From Ruminococcaceae bacterium UBA6845 (lineage in GTDB: Bacteria > Bacillota > Clostridia > Oscillospirales > Acutalibacteraceae), in contig DKDP01000051.1 in assembly GCA_002449395.1 (NCBI GenBank), positions 1 through 37,859 on the forward strand: a DNA stretch of 37,859 nt, written 5' to 3'. Positions 1-6,905 of the stretch are shown here, piece after piece (position 1 is the stretch's first letter; each line of letters begins with the position of its first letter). The position numbers were made by a program, and so were the translations under genes. The notes under the pieces are model-generated. The model was given only the letters and a program-made list of their open reading frames with translations. It ran no database searches and was not told the DNA's origin.

Positions 1-687
1 TTCGTTATGGAGCTTCCCGCTTACCACTGGCCGACCGTTTCAAACGTTCTCCGTTCAACATGGGAGCGTGGCTGGTCATTCATCAAGAAGGCCGGTACAA
101 TCATCCTTCTTTCAACAATCTTCGTTTGGTTCACAACCTACTTCGGTGTTGTTGACGGAACATTCAGAATGCTTTCCGAGGAAGAAATCGACTTCTCAAT
201 CCTTGCAAAGATCGGCAGCGTAATCGCCGTAATCTTCAGACCTCTCGGCTGGGGCAACTGGCAGGCAGCCGTTGCATCAATCACAGGACTTGTTGCAAAG
301 GAGAACATCGTCGGTACGCTCGGTATCCTCTACGGCGGCGGAGACGGAACTGTTTACAGCAACATCGCAGCAGCCTTCACAGGTATCACAGCATACTCAT
401 TCCTCGTATTCAACCTTCTTTGCGCTCCCTGCTTCGCAGCAATCGGTGCTATCAAGCGTGAGATGAACAACGCTAAGTGGACCTGGTTCGCAATCGCTTA
501 CCAGTGCGGCTTTGCATACTGCATCGCTCTTATGATAAATCAGTTCGGCAACATCTTCGTCGGCAAGGCAAACGTTATCGGAATCATCGTTGCGGCGGCA
601 ATCCTCGTCGGTATGATCTATATGCTCTTCTTCAAGAAGTACACCGAGGCAACAAAGCTCTCGCAGAACGTAAAGATCAAAAAATAA
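1..687 (+). CDS. feoB: Ferrous iron transport protein B, C-terminal part (5' end outside window)
   Basis: The reading frame is open from the window edge, so this is the last 228 or so residues of a longer protein. FeoB is an inner-membrane Fe(II) transporter with an N-terminal G domain (not in this window) and a membrane core. The visible part has the C-terminal Gate and core helices: a hydrophobic segment after GWSFIKKAGTIILLST, the Gate-like stretch GLVAKENIVGTLGILYG, and the Cys-containing helix NLLCAPCFAAIGAIKREM, which is typical of FeoB. The last helix is followed by a short basic tail ending in KIKK. The next gene starts 27 bases after the stop and encodes the small Cys-rich membrane protein that commonly follows feoB in Firmicutes, which supports the call. 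No iron-responsive site is visible because the promoter lies upstream of the window. Confidence 0.95.
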   Translation, partial: FVMELPAYHWPTVSNVLRSTWERGWSFIKKAGTIILLSTIFVWFTTYFGVVDGTFRMLSEEEIDFSILAKIGSVIAVIFRPLGWGNWQAAVASITGLVAKENIVGTLGILYGGGDGTVYSNIAAAFTGITAYSFLVFNLLCAPCFAAIGAIKREMNNAKWTWFAIAYQCGFAYCIALMINQFGNIFVGKANVIGIIVAAAILVGMIYMLFFKKYTEATKLSQNVKIKK

Positions 688-714
688 TAATCCCATGTGA
701 AAGGAACTGATATT

Positions 715-885
715 ATGATTTCATGGATTTCACAAAATATTGTAACCATTATTATATGCCTTGTGCTTGCGCTTATTGTCACCTTGATAATTGTGGGCTT
801 GGTGAGAGATAAGAGAAAAGGCAAATCCTCCTGCGGTTGCAACTGTGCTAACTGTGCAATGAAAGGTTCCTGCCACAAGTCATAA
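715..885 (+). CDS. FeoB-associated Cys-rich membrane protein
   Basis: This 56-residue protein has one N-terminal transmembrane helix (about residues 8-31) and a short basic stretch RDKRKGK. It ends in a Cys-rich tail with CGCNC, CANC and GSC, which gives six cysteines in the last 18 residues. Small proteins of this build are routinely found directly after feoB in Clostridia. Their role in iron handling is presumed, and the tail could bind Fe(II) or an Fe-S cluster. I chose the ATG at 715 because AAAGGAA lies about 8 bases upstream; an in-frame GTG at 697 has no comparable ribosome site. It is probably co-transcribed with feoB and ends at the hairpin terminator at 892. Confidence 0.88.
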   Translation: MISWISQNIVTIIICLVLALIVTLIIVGLVRDKRKGKSSCGCNCANCAMKGSCHKS

Positions 886-891
886 GACACG

Positions 892-927
892 ATTCCCCCG
901 ATGATTTGATCATCGGGGGAATTTTTT
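892..927 (+). terminator. Rho-independent terminator of the feoB operon
   Basis: An 11-bp arm with a CCCCCGATGAT core (895-905) pairs with ATCATCGGGGG (909-919) around a 3-base loop. A run of T follows. It lies 6 bases after the stop of the Cys-rich protein gene. Confidence 0.93.
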
Positions 928-945
928 GTATTCATCTATAAGCAG

Positions 946-990
946 AAAAAAAGCTATAACTCACATCGCTGTGAATTATAGCTTTTCTTT
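946..990 (-). terminator. Terminator of the dnaG-rpoD transcript
   Basis: Arms AAAAGCTATAA and TTATAGCTTTT, with inner CACA/TGTG pairing, form a long hairpin 12 bases past the rpoD stop. T runs lie on both strands, so it can also act on reads coming from feoB. Confidence 0.85.
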
Positions 991-1001
991 TTTATGATTG
1001 A

Positions 1002-2117
1002 TTAATCAAGGAAGTCCTTGAGCTTTTTGCTTCTGCTCGGGTGACGGAGCTTTCTGAGCGCCTTCGCCTCGATCTGACGGATACGTTCACGTGTAACGTC
1101 AAATTCCTTGCCGACCTCCTCAAGAGTGTGCGGATGTCCGCCCTCAAGACCGAATCTCAGTGCAAGCACCTTTGCCTCACGGGGCGTGAGTGTTTCAAGC
1201 ACATCGTCAAGCTGTTCCTTGAGAAGCAGGATTGACGCTGCGTCTGCCGGTGCCGGAGCGTCGTCATCGGGGATGAAATCGCCAAGGTGGCTGTCCTCCT
1301 CCTCGCCGATCGGAGTTTCGAGTGAAACGGGTTCCTGAGCAACACGGAGAATCTCACGTACCTTTGAAACAGGCATTGAAAGCTCCTGCGCTATTTCCTC
1401 GGCGCTCGGATCTCTGCCGTTCTTGTGGAGAAGCTGGCTGTTTGTCTTTTTAACCTTGTTGATTGTCTCAACCATATGAACAGGGATACGAATTGTTCTT
1501 GCCTGATCCGCAATAGCACGTGTAATAGCCTGTCTGATCCACCATGTAGCGTAGGTTGAGAACTTAAAGCCCTTTGTATAGTCGAACTTGTCAACCGCCT
1601 TAATAAGTCCGAGATTGCCCTCCTGAATAAGGTCAAGGAAGTGCATACCTCTGCCGACATATCTCTTTGCGATTGAAACAACGAGTCTGAGGTTAGCCTC
1701 GGCAAGACGTTTCTTAGCGGCGGCGTCATTATCGTTTATTCTCATCGCAAGGTCAATTTCCTCCTCTGCGGTAAGAAGAGGAATACGTCCGATCTCCTTA
1801 AGATAAACCTTGACAGGATCGTCTGCACCCTGATTCTTGTCGTCAACGTCCTCGGTCGAAAGCTCTGCCGATTTCGGCATATCCATATCAAAATCAACAT
1901 TCTCAAGGTCAACATTTGAAAGGTCGTCAACAAGCTCGATATTCTGATTTTCAATCGTCTCATAGAGCTTGTCAAGATCTTCGATATCAAGGTCAATATC
2001 AAGAATCGCCTGGTCGATATCCTGAGTTGTGAGCTTACCGTTCGCCTTACCCTTTTCAATGAGGTTTTTGAGGACGGTCTTTTTGTCCAAAGGTGCTGTC
2101 ATTGCATTGTTTTCCAT
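1002..2117 (-). CDS. rpoD: RNA polymerase primary sigma factor (sigma-70/SigA)
   Basis: This 371-residue protein has the length of Gram-positive housekeeping SigA. An acidic region 1.1-like N-terminus (about residues 15-95) precedes region 1.2 (DDPVKVYLKEIGRIPLL, from about 98). Region 2 carries the core-binding and -10 recognition sequence, including KFSTYATWWIRQAITRAI. Region 3 begins with RIPVHMVETINK. Region 4 ends with the -35-binding helix-turn-helix FDVTRERIRQIEAKALRKL. The promoters found elsewhere in this window (TTGACA, 17 bases, TATAAT-like) are of the kind this factor reads. The gene lies 15 bases after dnaG, the classic macromolecular-synthesis arrangement. Start ATG at 2117 with an AGGAGT-type ribosome site upstream. 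Confidence 0.98.
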   Translation of the reverse strand: MENNAMTAPLDKKTVLKNLIEKGKANGKLTTQDIDQAILDIDLDIEDLDKLYETIENQNIELVDDLSNVDLENVDFDMDMPKSAELSTEDVDDKNQGADDPVKVYLKEIGRIPLLTAEEEIDLAMRINDNDAAAKKRLAEANLRLVVSIAKRYVGRGMHFLDLIQEGNLGLIKAVDKFDYTKGFKFSTYATWWIRQAITRAIADQARTIRIPVHMVETINKVKKTNSQLLHKNGRDPSAEEIAQELSMPVSKVREILRVAQEPVSLETPIGEEEDSHLGDFIPDDDAPAPADAASILLLKEQLDDVLETLTPREAKVLALRFGLEGGHPHTLEEVGKEFDVTRERIRQIEAKALRKLRHPSRSKKLKDFLD

Positions 2118-2132
2118 AGTGTTACTCCTTGT

Positions 2133-3893
2133 TTAACTTCCGTTTCGGTTTTTGAAAAGATTTCTGAATTCCTCATCGCTCAGCTGCGACGCATCGGAAA
2201 CAGACATCTTATTTTTTTCTTTTTCAAGAACTTTTATACAATCGTCGCATTCCGCAACGGTATTGCTTAATCTGTCTCTCATCGAGATGAATTGGGCGAT
2301 TCTGCCCATTTCCTCGGGCGTAAATTCCGAGGACAGCAGTGAAAGATCCGTTCCCCTGCCGTTTTCAAGTCTGTTTGCCAGAGCCGACCAAACACGTCGG
2401 TTAAAATCCGTCACGAAAAGATCCTCACTGACTCTGTCACGGATTTTTTTGTAGAAGTCGGGATTCTGCATTATCGTGGCAATCAGCGTTTCCTCCGCCC
2501 TTGCCGCCTTATAATGCTTCGGGCGCTCGGGATTTACGTTATCTTTCGGCATCACGGTGTCACGGACAATTTCATTGAATTGCTCCTTGCTCTGCGCACG
2601 TGTACGCCGCTTATAGGCTCTTTTAATTTCCTGAATTATTGCGTCCTTGCTGACCGCCATCTCAGCCGCCAGCTTGTTGGCATACATATCCTGCTCAATC
2701 GGGTTGCCCTTTGAAAGGATATCGGCAACGGCTGTCAGAAATTTCGACCTGCCGTCTATCGAATCCAAATCATACTTTTCACGCTCACGCAGAATACTGT
2801 ACTCTATATCATTTGCGGCACCGTCGAGAAGATTCTGAAACTTCTCTCTGCCGTAGTTTTTAATAATTTCATCGGGATCCTTGCCGCCCGTGAGCTTCAG
2901 AACCCGTATTTTCAGCCCCGTCTGACCGAATATTCCGATCGCACGCCTTGTGGCTTTCTGTCCCGCCTCGTCGGAGTCATAGGACAGGATAACCTCATCG
3001 GTATATCTCGATATAAGCCTTGCCTGTTCCTGCGTCAGAGCCGTTCCGAGACAGGCAATGGAATTGGTAAAGCCCGCCTGATGCAAGGCAATAACATCCA
3101 TATAGCCCTCGCAGACTATCAGCTTGTCCGGGTTGCCGTTCTTGGCAAAATTCAGCGCAAAAACTCCGTTGCTCTTTTTATATACAAGCGTGTCGGAGGT
3201 GTTGACGTACTTCGGCTTTGAGTCATCAAGAACACGTCCGCCGAAAGCGATAACATTGCCTCTGAGGTCGATTATCGGCACCATTGCACGGTGTCTGAAG
3301 TTATCGTAATAGCTTACCCTGCCGTTTTTCTCACTGCGCTTGACGAGGTTCGCATCGTAGAGCTCCTGATTTGTAAAGCCCTTTGAGTGCATATGCCTGA
3401 GCAATGCGTCCCACGAATCGGGCGCATAGCCGAGACCGAAATGCTTTATCGTCTGCATTGTCAGGCGGCGCTTGCCTGCGAAATAATCAAGTCCAATCTT
3501 ACCCTGCGGCGACATCATCGTCTGATGAAAAAACCTTGCCGCTTCACGGTTCGCCGCCAAAATCCGCTGGCGATGCTTTGCGATCGTATCGTCGTAGCCA
3601 TCCTCGGGCATTCTCATTCCCGCCCTGTCGGCAAGCTGCTTGACTGCCTCAACGTAGTCAAGATTCTCGATCCGCCGCATAAAGGTTATCGCATCTCCGC
3701 CCGCACCGCAGCCGAAGCAGTAAAACGACTGACTGTCGGGATAGACCGTGAAAGACGGCGTTTTTTCATTATGGAAAGGGCAAAGACCCTTGGGATTTCT
3801 GCCCCTCTTAGAGAGGTTGACATACTGGGATATAAGGCTTTCGATATCAATTCTTGAACGCAGCTCATTCAAAAACTCATCGCTTATTGCCAT
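2133..3893 (-). CDS. dnaG: DNA primase
   Basis: Primase makes the RNA primers for chromosome replication with the DnaB helicase. The 586-residue product has the normal domain order. First comes a zinc-binding domain with C38, H41, C59 and C62 (CPFH ... CFGC). Next are the RNA polymerase basic and Toprim domains, with VCEGYMDV (catalytic E262) and the DSDEAG acidic motif (about 306-311). A helicase-binding C-terminal region ends the protein. I set the start at ATG 3893 because AGGAGG lies 8 bases upstream and MAISDEFL is the usual primase N-terminus; the open frame extends further upstream without a ribosome site. It is followed directly by rpoD and preceded, after a 184-base gap holding a repeat element, by the dGTPase-like gene. 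Confidence 0.97.
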   Translation of the reverse strand: MAISDEFLNELRSRIDIESLISQYVNLSKRGRNPKGLCPFHNEKTPSFTVYPDSQSFYCFGCGAGGDAITFMRRIENLDYVEAVKQLADRAGMRMPEDGYDDTIAKHRQRILAANREAARFFHQTMMSPQGKIGLDYFAGKRRLTMQTIKHFGLGYAPDSWDALLRHMHSKGFTNQELYDANLVKRSEKNGRVSYYDNFRHRAMVPIIDLRGNVIAFGGRVLDDSKPKYVNTSDTLVYKKSNGVFALNFAKNGNPDKLIVCEGYMDVIALHQAGFTNSIACLGTALTQEQARLISRYTDEVILSYDSDEAGQKATRRAIGIFGQTGLKIRVLKLTGGKDPDEIIKNYGREKFQNLLDGAANDIEYSILREREKYDLDSIDGRSKFLTAVADILSKGNPIEQDMYANKLAAEMAVSKDAIIQEIKRAYKRRTRAQSKEQFNEIVRDTVMPKDNVNPERPKHYKAARAEETLIATIMQNPDFYKKIRDRVSEDLFVTDFNRRVWSALANRLENGRGTDLSLLSSEFTPEEMGRIAQFISMRDRLSNTVAECDDCIKVLEKEKNKMSVSDASQLSDEEFRNLFKNRNGS

Positions 3894-3979
3894 AATATCA
3901 ACCTCCTTAATTTTTAATTTGTCAATTTCCAGATATCTTTGGCGGTTTTCGTCAAAGCCATAGGTTAATTTCAAAAAAC

Positions 3980-4037
3980 CTGCAAACCCCTCAGTCACCT
4001 GCGGTGACAGCTCCCCTACAAGGGAGCCAACCTCAGG
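3980..4037. repeat. Intergenic element with two adjacent small palindromes
   Basis: Between dgt and dnaG, GTCACC (3994-3999) pairs with GGTGAC (4003-4008). Next to it GCTCCC (4010-4015) pairs with GGGAGC (4022-4027). The text CCTCAGTCACC...GGTGACAGCTCCCCT resembles short dispersed intergenic repeats I know from Ruminococcaceae and related Clostridia. Only one copy is seen in this window, so its repetitive nature is recalled rather than shown. It would form a double hairpin in any transcript joining dgt to dnaG, without a T run. Confidence 0.55.
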
Positions 4038-4077
4038 CTCAGACGAATCAGAACCTATAAGCTATCTGACATTTATT

Positions 4078-5082
4078 TCACACCATCATCCACGAATTGG
4101 GGACGAAGAGCTTTTCAAACGTGCTGACGGCAAATCTGTCCGTCATTCCGGCAACATAGTCGCAGACCGCACGCTCGACGCCCTCCTTGTCGCAGATTTT
4201 TATGTAAAGCTCCGGCATTTCATCTGGATGATTCAAATAGTATTCATACAGCCATTTTATCATCTCAATAGCCTTTGTCTCCTCGCTTTTGCAGGCGGGG
4301 TTTGTATACACCCTCTCAAACATAAATGAGTGGAGAGTTGCAAAAGCATCGGCGCAATCCTCACCGAGGATTATATCGTCCTTGCTGTTTCTGACAACCG
4401 ATTTAACGAGTTTGTCGATTCGCTGACCCTTTGAATAGCCGAGCGCATCTCTGATATCGGAGGGAATGTCCTCCTCTTTCATAACTCCGGCGTGCACAGC
4501 GTCGTCAATATCGTGGTTGATATATGCGATTCTGTCGGCAATTCGGACAATTCTGCCCTCAAGCGTTGCCGCTTCCTCGCCGTTGGTATGGCGGTCGATT
4601 CCGTTCCTTACCTCCCACGTGAGGTTCAGTCCCTTGCCCTCTTTCTCAATCACATCAACCACTCTGACGCTCTGCTCATAGTGGCGGAATCCGCCGTAGC
4701 ATACGCTGTTGAGCGCTCGCTCACCTGCGTGACCGAACGGAGTGTGACCGAGGTCGTGTCCGAGGGCAATTGCCTCCGTCAGCGTCTCGTTGAGACCGAG
4801 GCAGACCGCAATCGTTCTTGCGATCTGTGCCACCTCAAGGGTGTGCGTCAGTCGTGTTCTGTAATAATCGCCCTGCGGCGAAAGAAAAACCTGAGTTTTA
4901 TGCTTCAGACGGCGAAACGAGTTGCAGTGTATAACACGGTCACGGTCGTGCTGGAAACAGGTTCTCAGCTCGGTTTCGGGCTCATAGACAAGTCTGCCTC
5001 TGCTCGAATCCGAAAAGCAGGCATTACTGCTCAGAATAAGATGCTCATTCTCGCACAGTCTTTCTCTGACCGTTTTTTCCAT
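4078..5082 (-). CDS. dgt: dGTP triphosphohydrolase-like HD-domain protein
   Basis: Proteins of this family hydrolyse dNTPs to the nucleoside and triphosphate, or are close relatives with uncertain substrate. The 334-residue product has the RDRVIHCNSFRRLKHKTQVF segment and the HD metal site: H80 in RLTHTLEV, H109-D110 in ALGHDLGHTPFGH, and a later Asp in RIADRIAYINHD. That is the short Dgt type common in Firmicutes and found near dnaG. The start is the ATG at 5082, eight bases after GGGAGG; the in-frame GTG at 5091 overlaps that ribosome site. It lies 65 bases after yigZ and 184 bases before dnaG on the same strand, so all four genes could share a transcript. Confidence 0.93.
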   Translation of the reverse strand: MEKTVRERLCENEHLILSSNACFSDSSRGRLVYEPETELRTCFQHDRDRVIHCNSFRRLKHKTQVFLSPQGDYYRTRLTHTLEVAQIARTIAVCLGLNETLTEAIALGHDLGHTPFGHAGERALNSVCYGGFRHYEQSVRVVDVIEKEGKGLNLTWEVRNGIDRHTNGEEAATLEGRIVRIADRIAYINHDIDDAVHAGVMKEEDIPSDIRDALGYSKGQRIDKLVKSVVRNSKDDIILGEDCADAFATLHSFMFERVYTNPACKSEETKAIEMIKWLYEYYLNHPDEMPELYIKICDKEGVERAVCDYVAGMTDRFAVSTFEKLFVPNSWMMV

Positions 5083-5147
5083 ACAATGCACCTCCCGTCT
5101 CTCTATTTAATATATACTCCGTTTTTCGTCCTTTTCCTTTAAAAAAA

Positions 5148-5774
5148 TTAAAAATTTTTAAATTCTTCACCGATTTCCTCACTTCGGAACTTCCCGAGGC
5201 TCAGATCAACGAGTTTTCTTTCAAAATCATCAACACTGTCAACAGGCATTTTAAAGGTAACTGTGACGGAATCGGCAAAATCCGTACCGTCAATCACTCC
5301 GCCGCATTCGGGGATCAGCGAATTAAGCCTGCCGTAGAAATTATAGTCACAGCAAATTCGGAGCACCTTGCACAGCTTCATCGTGATTATTCCGCCGGCG
5401 TCGACTGCGATCTTCGCCGTGTGAGAATACGCCCTCACCAGTCCGCCCGTACCGAGCAGTGTACCGCCGAAATACCTTGTCGCAACGACAACGCAGTCCG
5501 TCAGATTCTCCTTGAGGAGGACGTCAAGCACGGGGATTCCCGCCGTTCCCTGCGGTTCTCCGTCGTCGGAATAGCGGCGTGTCTGACCGTCCCTGAGGAC
5601 ATAGGCGTAGACATTGTGCCGTGCGTCCCAGTGCTTGGACTTGATCTCATTTATAAAGGCAACCGCCTCTTCCTGAGTTGTGACAGGCTTGATATAGCCG
5701 ATGAATCTTGATTTTTTCTCAACGAACTCGTCGCTCGCCTGTTTACCGATCGTTCTGTATTCCGTGGCGGTCAC
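5148..5774 (-). CDS. yigZ: YigZ/IMPACT family protein
   Basis: A member of the UPF0029/IMPACT family. Bacterial members are of uncertain function; eukaryotic IMPACT regulates the Gcn2 stress response. The N-terminal half carries the family signature: EKKSRFIG, HNVYAYVLRDG, RYSDDGEPQGTAGIPVL, and VVVATRYFGGTLLGTGGLVRAYS. The C-terminal half is the usual ferredoxin-like domain. Length 205-208 is normal. The start is ambiguous. GTG at 5774 overlaps the AGGAGG sequence, so it cannot use it, whereas an ACG at 5765 sits at the ideal 8-base distance. The neighbouring genes znuB, dgt and pqqD show the same AGGAGGTG-plus-8 layout with ATG or GTG at that place. The rpmE terminator lies just upstream. 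Confidence 0.93.
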   Translation of the reverse strand: MTATEYRTIGKQASDEFVEKKSRFIGYIKPVTTQEEAVAFINEIKSKHWDARHNVYAYVLRDGQTRRYSDDGEPQGTAGIPVLDVLLKENLTDCVVVATRYFGGTLLGTGGLVRAYSHTAKIAVDAGGIITMKLCKVLRICCDYNFYGRLNSLIPECGGVIDGTDFADSVTVTFKMPVDSVDDFERKLVDLSLGKFRSEEIGEEFKNF

Positions 5775-5785
5775 CTCCTCAGCCT

Positions 5786-5814
5786 AAAAAAAGACGGTGT
5801 TAATCACACCGCCT
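5786..5814 (-). terminator. Terminator of rpmE
   Basis: On the minus strand GGCGGTGT and AACACCGTC pair around a short loop, followed by seven T. It stands 13 bases after the rpmE stop and just before the yigZ ribosome site. Confidence 0.9.
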
Positions 5815-5826
5815 TTTCTCTCATCA

Positions 5827-6030
5827 TTATTTAGACAAATTGAAACGCTTATTGAAACGGTCAACACGTCCGCCTGTGTCAACGAGCTTCTGCTTACCTG
5901 TAAAGAACGGGTGGCACTTTGAGCAGATATCAACACGAAGATCCTTCTTTGTTGAACAAGTCTTTATCTCATTACCGCAAGCACAACGAACAACTGTCTC
6001 TTCGTACTTAGGATGAATTCCTTCCTTCAT
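5827..6030 (-). CDS. rpmE: 50S ribosomal protein L31 (bL31, zinc form)
   Basis: This 67-residue ribosomal protein begins MKEGIHPKYEETVVRCACGN and keeps the four zinc ligands as CxC ... CSKC. It is therefore the zinc-containing paralogue and not the zinc-free YtiA form. It ends with the conserved HPFFTGKQKLVDTGGRVDRFNKRF. I chose the ATG at 6030, since AGAGGTG lies 7 bases upstream and the protein then starts like other L31s. An upstream in-frame start at 6057 adds nine unrelated residues. It is monocistronic with its own promoter (6067-6095) and terminator. A Zur-controlled zinc operon lies nearby, but no zinc-free L31 is seen in this window. Confidence 0.97.
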   Translation of the reverse strand: MKEGIHPKYEETVVRCACGNEIKTCSTKKDLRVDICSKCHPFFTGKQKLVDTGGRVDRFNKRFNLSK

Positions 6031-6066
6031 GTGTTTCACCTCTTTCGATATATTCACGCAACAGCT

Positions 6067-6095
6067 ATTGTATCACAGCTTTTGCTAAATTGCAA
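6067..6095 (-). promoter_or_regulatory. Promoter of rpmE
   Basis: TTGCAA (6090-6095), a 17-base spacer and TACAAT (6067-6072) on the minus strand, ending 36 bases before the rpmE ATG. Confidence 0.82.
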
Positions 6096-6124
6096 CAGTT
6101 TTTTGAAAAAAACTGAATTAATTC

Positions 6125-6155
6125 AAAAAAACAGATCCCGTCTGCTGACAGGATC
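6125..6155 (-). terminator. Second terminator after 5S rRNA
   Basis: Arms 6134-6142 and 6147-6155 (GATCC-TGTC with GACGGGATC, one G-U pair) are followed on the minus strand by a run of T at 6125-6131. This is the stronger of two tandem terminators. Confidence 0.85.
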
Positions 6156-6160
6156 CGTGA

Positions 6161-6190
6161 AAGCAAAACAGCCGTTATGAAAACGACTGT
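6161..6190 (-). terminator. First terminator after 5S rRNA
   Basis: Arms ACAGTCGTT and AACGGCTGT (6168-6176 with 6182-6190, one G-U) around a 5-base loop, then TTTTGCTTT on the minus strand. It begins 8 bases past the 5S 3' end. Confidence 0.78.
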
Positions 6191-6198
6191 CAGATGAT

Positions 6199-6315
6199 GT
6201 CGGCGTCGCCTTATCTTCCCGGGCGGCTGCCCGCCAAGTATTTTCAGCGCTGAAGAGCTTAACTACCGTGTTCGGGATGGGAACGGGTGGACCCTCTTCG
6301 CTATCGACACCGACT
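6199..6315 (-). rRNA. rrf: 5S ribosomal RNA
   Basis: The minus strand reads as a complete 5S rRNA of about 117 nt. It holds the universally conserved loop A/helix II-III segment CCCGTTCCCATCCCGAACACGG (here in two conserved pieces, CCCGTTCCCATCCCGA and ACACGGTAGTTAAGCTC), and GTACT-like loop text as ATACTTGGCGGG. The ends pair to form helix I: GTCGGTGTCG at the 5' end with CGACGCCGAC at the 3' end. No 16S, 23S or tRNA gene accompanies it. Flavin reductase lies upstream and rpmE downstream, so it is an isolated 5S gene with its own promoter and two terminators. End positions are good to about 2 nt. Confidence 0.95.
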
Positions 6316-6348
6316 GCGATCAGAACTATTGTTCCAAACGACTTGTCT

Positions 6349-6377
6349 ATTATATACCGTCCCACACTGTTTGTCAA
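6349..6377 (-). promoter_or_regulatory. Consensus promoter of the 5S rRNA gene
   Basis: Perfect TTGACA (6372-6377), 17-base spacer and perfect TATAAT (6349-6354) on the minus strand. Transcription would begin near 6342, about 27 bases before the mature 5S. Confidence 0.92.
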
Positions 6378-6395
6378 GCACTTTTTGAAAGTTTT

Positions 6396-6884
6396 TTAAT
6401 TTTTTTCGATAACTTTTTCAATTTCTCCGACATAGATATAGTGATAATCCTTGTTCGGATAGTTTTTCTCGATCGTCTTGTCGAGGAAGCCGGAATTATC
6501 CATCGGCTGAACGGCAATTTTTCTGCACTTGATCGTCAGTCTTGCCTCAGCGGGATACACCGCATCGCCGTCGGTTGCGAGGGTCAGACCCGCCTCCTTG
6601 ATCTTATCGCAGTCCCTGCCGGAAATTCTGCCGCAGAGGCGAAGCATATCCTTGTACTCGGGGTCAAAAAAGCTGATTGTGAAATAATCCTGCTCGTCGA
6701 TAAATTTTTTTGTGTATCTCTGCGGACGGATGAAGATAAAGGCAACGTCCCTGCCCCAGAGCTCGCCGATTCCGCCCCAGCTTACCGTCAGCGTATTCCA
6801 TTTTTCGGGAGTTCCCGCACTGACGAGAGCCCAGTCATCGTCAAGCATCTTTACGGGGTTTTCCTTTAATTCCTTGATTGTCAT
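6396..6884 (-). CDS. Flavin reductase-like FMN-binding split-barrel protein
   Basis: This 162-residue protein fits the flavin reductase-like domain family: small FMN-binding split barrels that reduce or carry flavin, often with unknown electron acceptor. The N-terminal half has NTLTVSWGGIGELWGRDVAFIFIRPQRYT (quoted here only as the family pattern TVSWGG ... RPQRYT), followed by DYFTISFF and the tail DYHYIYVGEIEKV. The ATG at 6884 has GAGGTG about 7 bases upstream. It starts 21 bases after znuB in the same direction and there is no terminator between them, so it is probably the last gene of the zinc operon. Its link to zinc is unknown. The 5S promoter begins about 20 bases past its stop. Confidence 0.88.
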   Translation of the reverse strand: MTIKELKENPVKMLDDDWALVSAGTPEKWNTLTVSWGGIGELWGRDVAFIFIRPQRYTKKFIDEQDYFTISFFDPEYKDMLRLCGRISGRDCDKIKEAGLTLATDGDAVYPAEARLTIKCRKIAVQPMDNSGFLDKTIEKNYPNKDYHYIYVGEIEKVIEKN

Positions 6885-6905
6885 AATATCACCTCATATA
6901 TTAAT

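Noticed and set aside
3894..3998. N-terminal extension of DnaG
   Set aside because: Open frame only; the AGGAGG 8 bases before ATG 3893 and the conserved primase N-terminus fix the start.
4492..5142. 216-residue ORF on the plus strand
   Set aside because: Antisense shadow of the dGTPase-like gene, whose HD motifs settle the coding strand.
6123..6377. 84-residue ORF on the minus strand
   Set aside because: It runs through the 5S rRNA and its terminator; no ribosome site and no family likeness.
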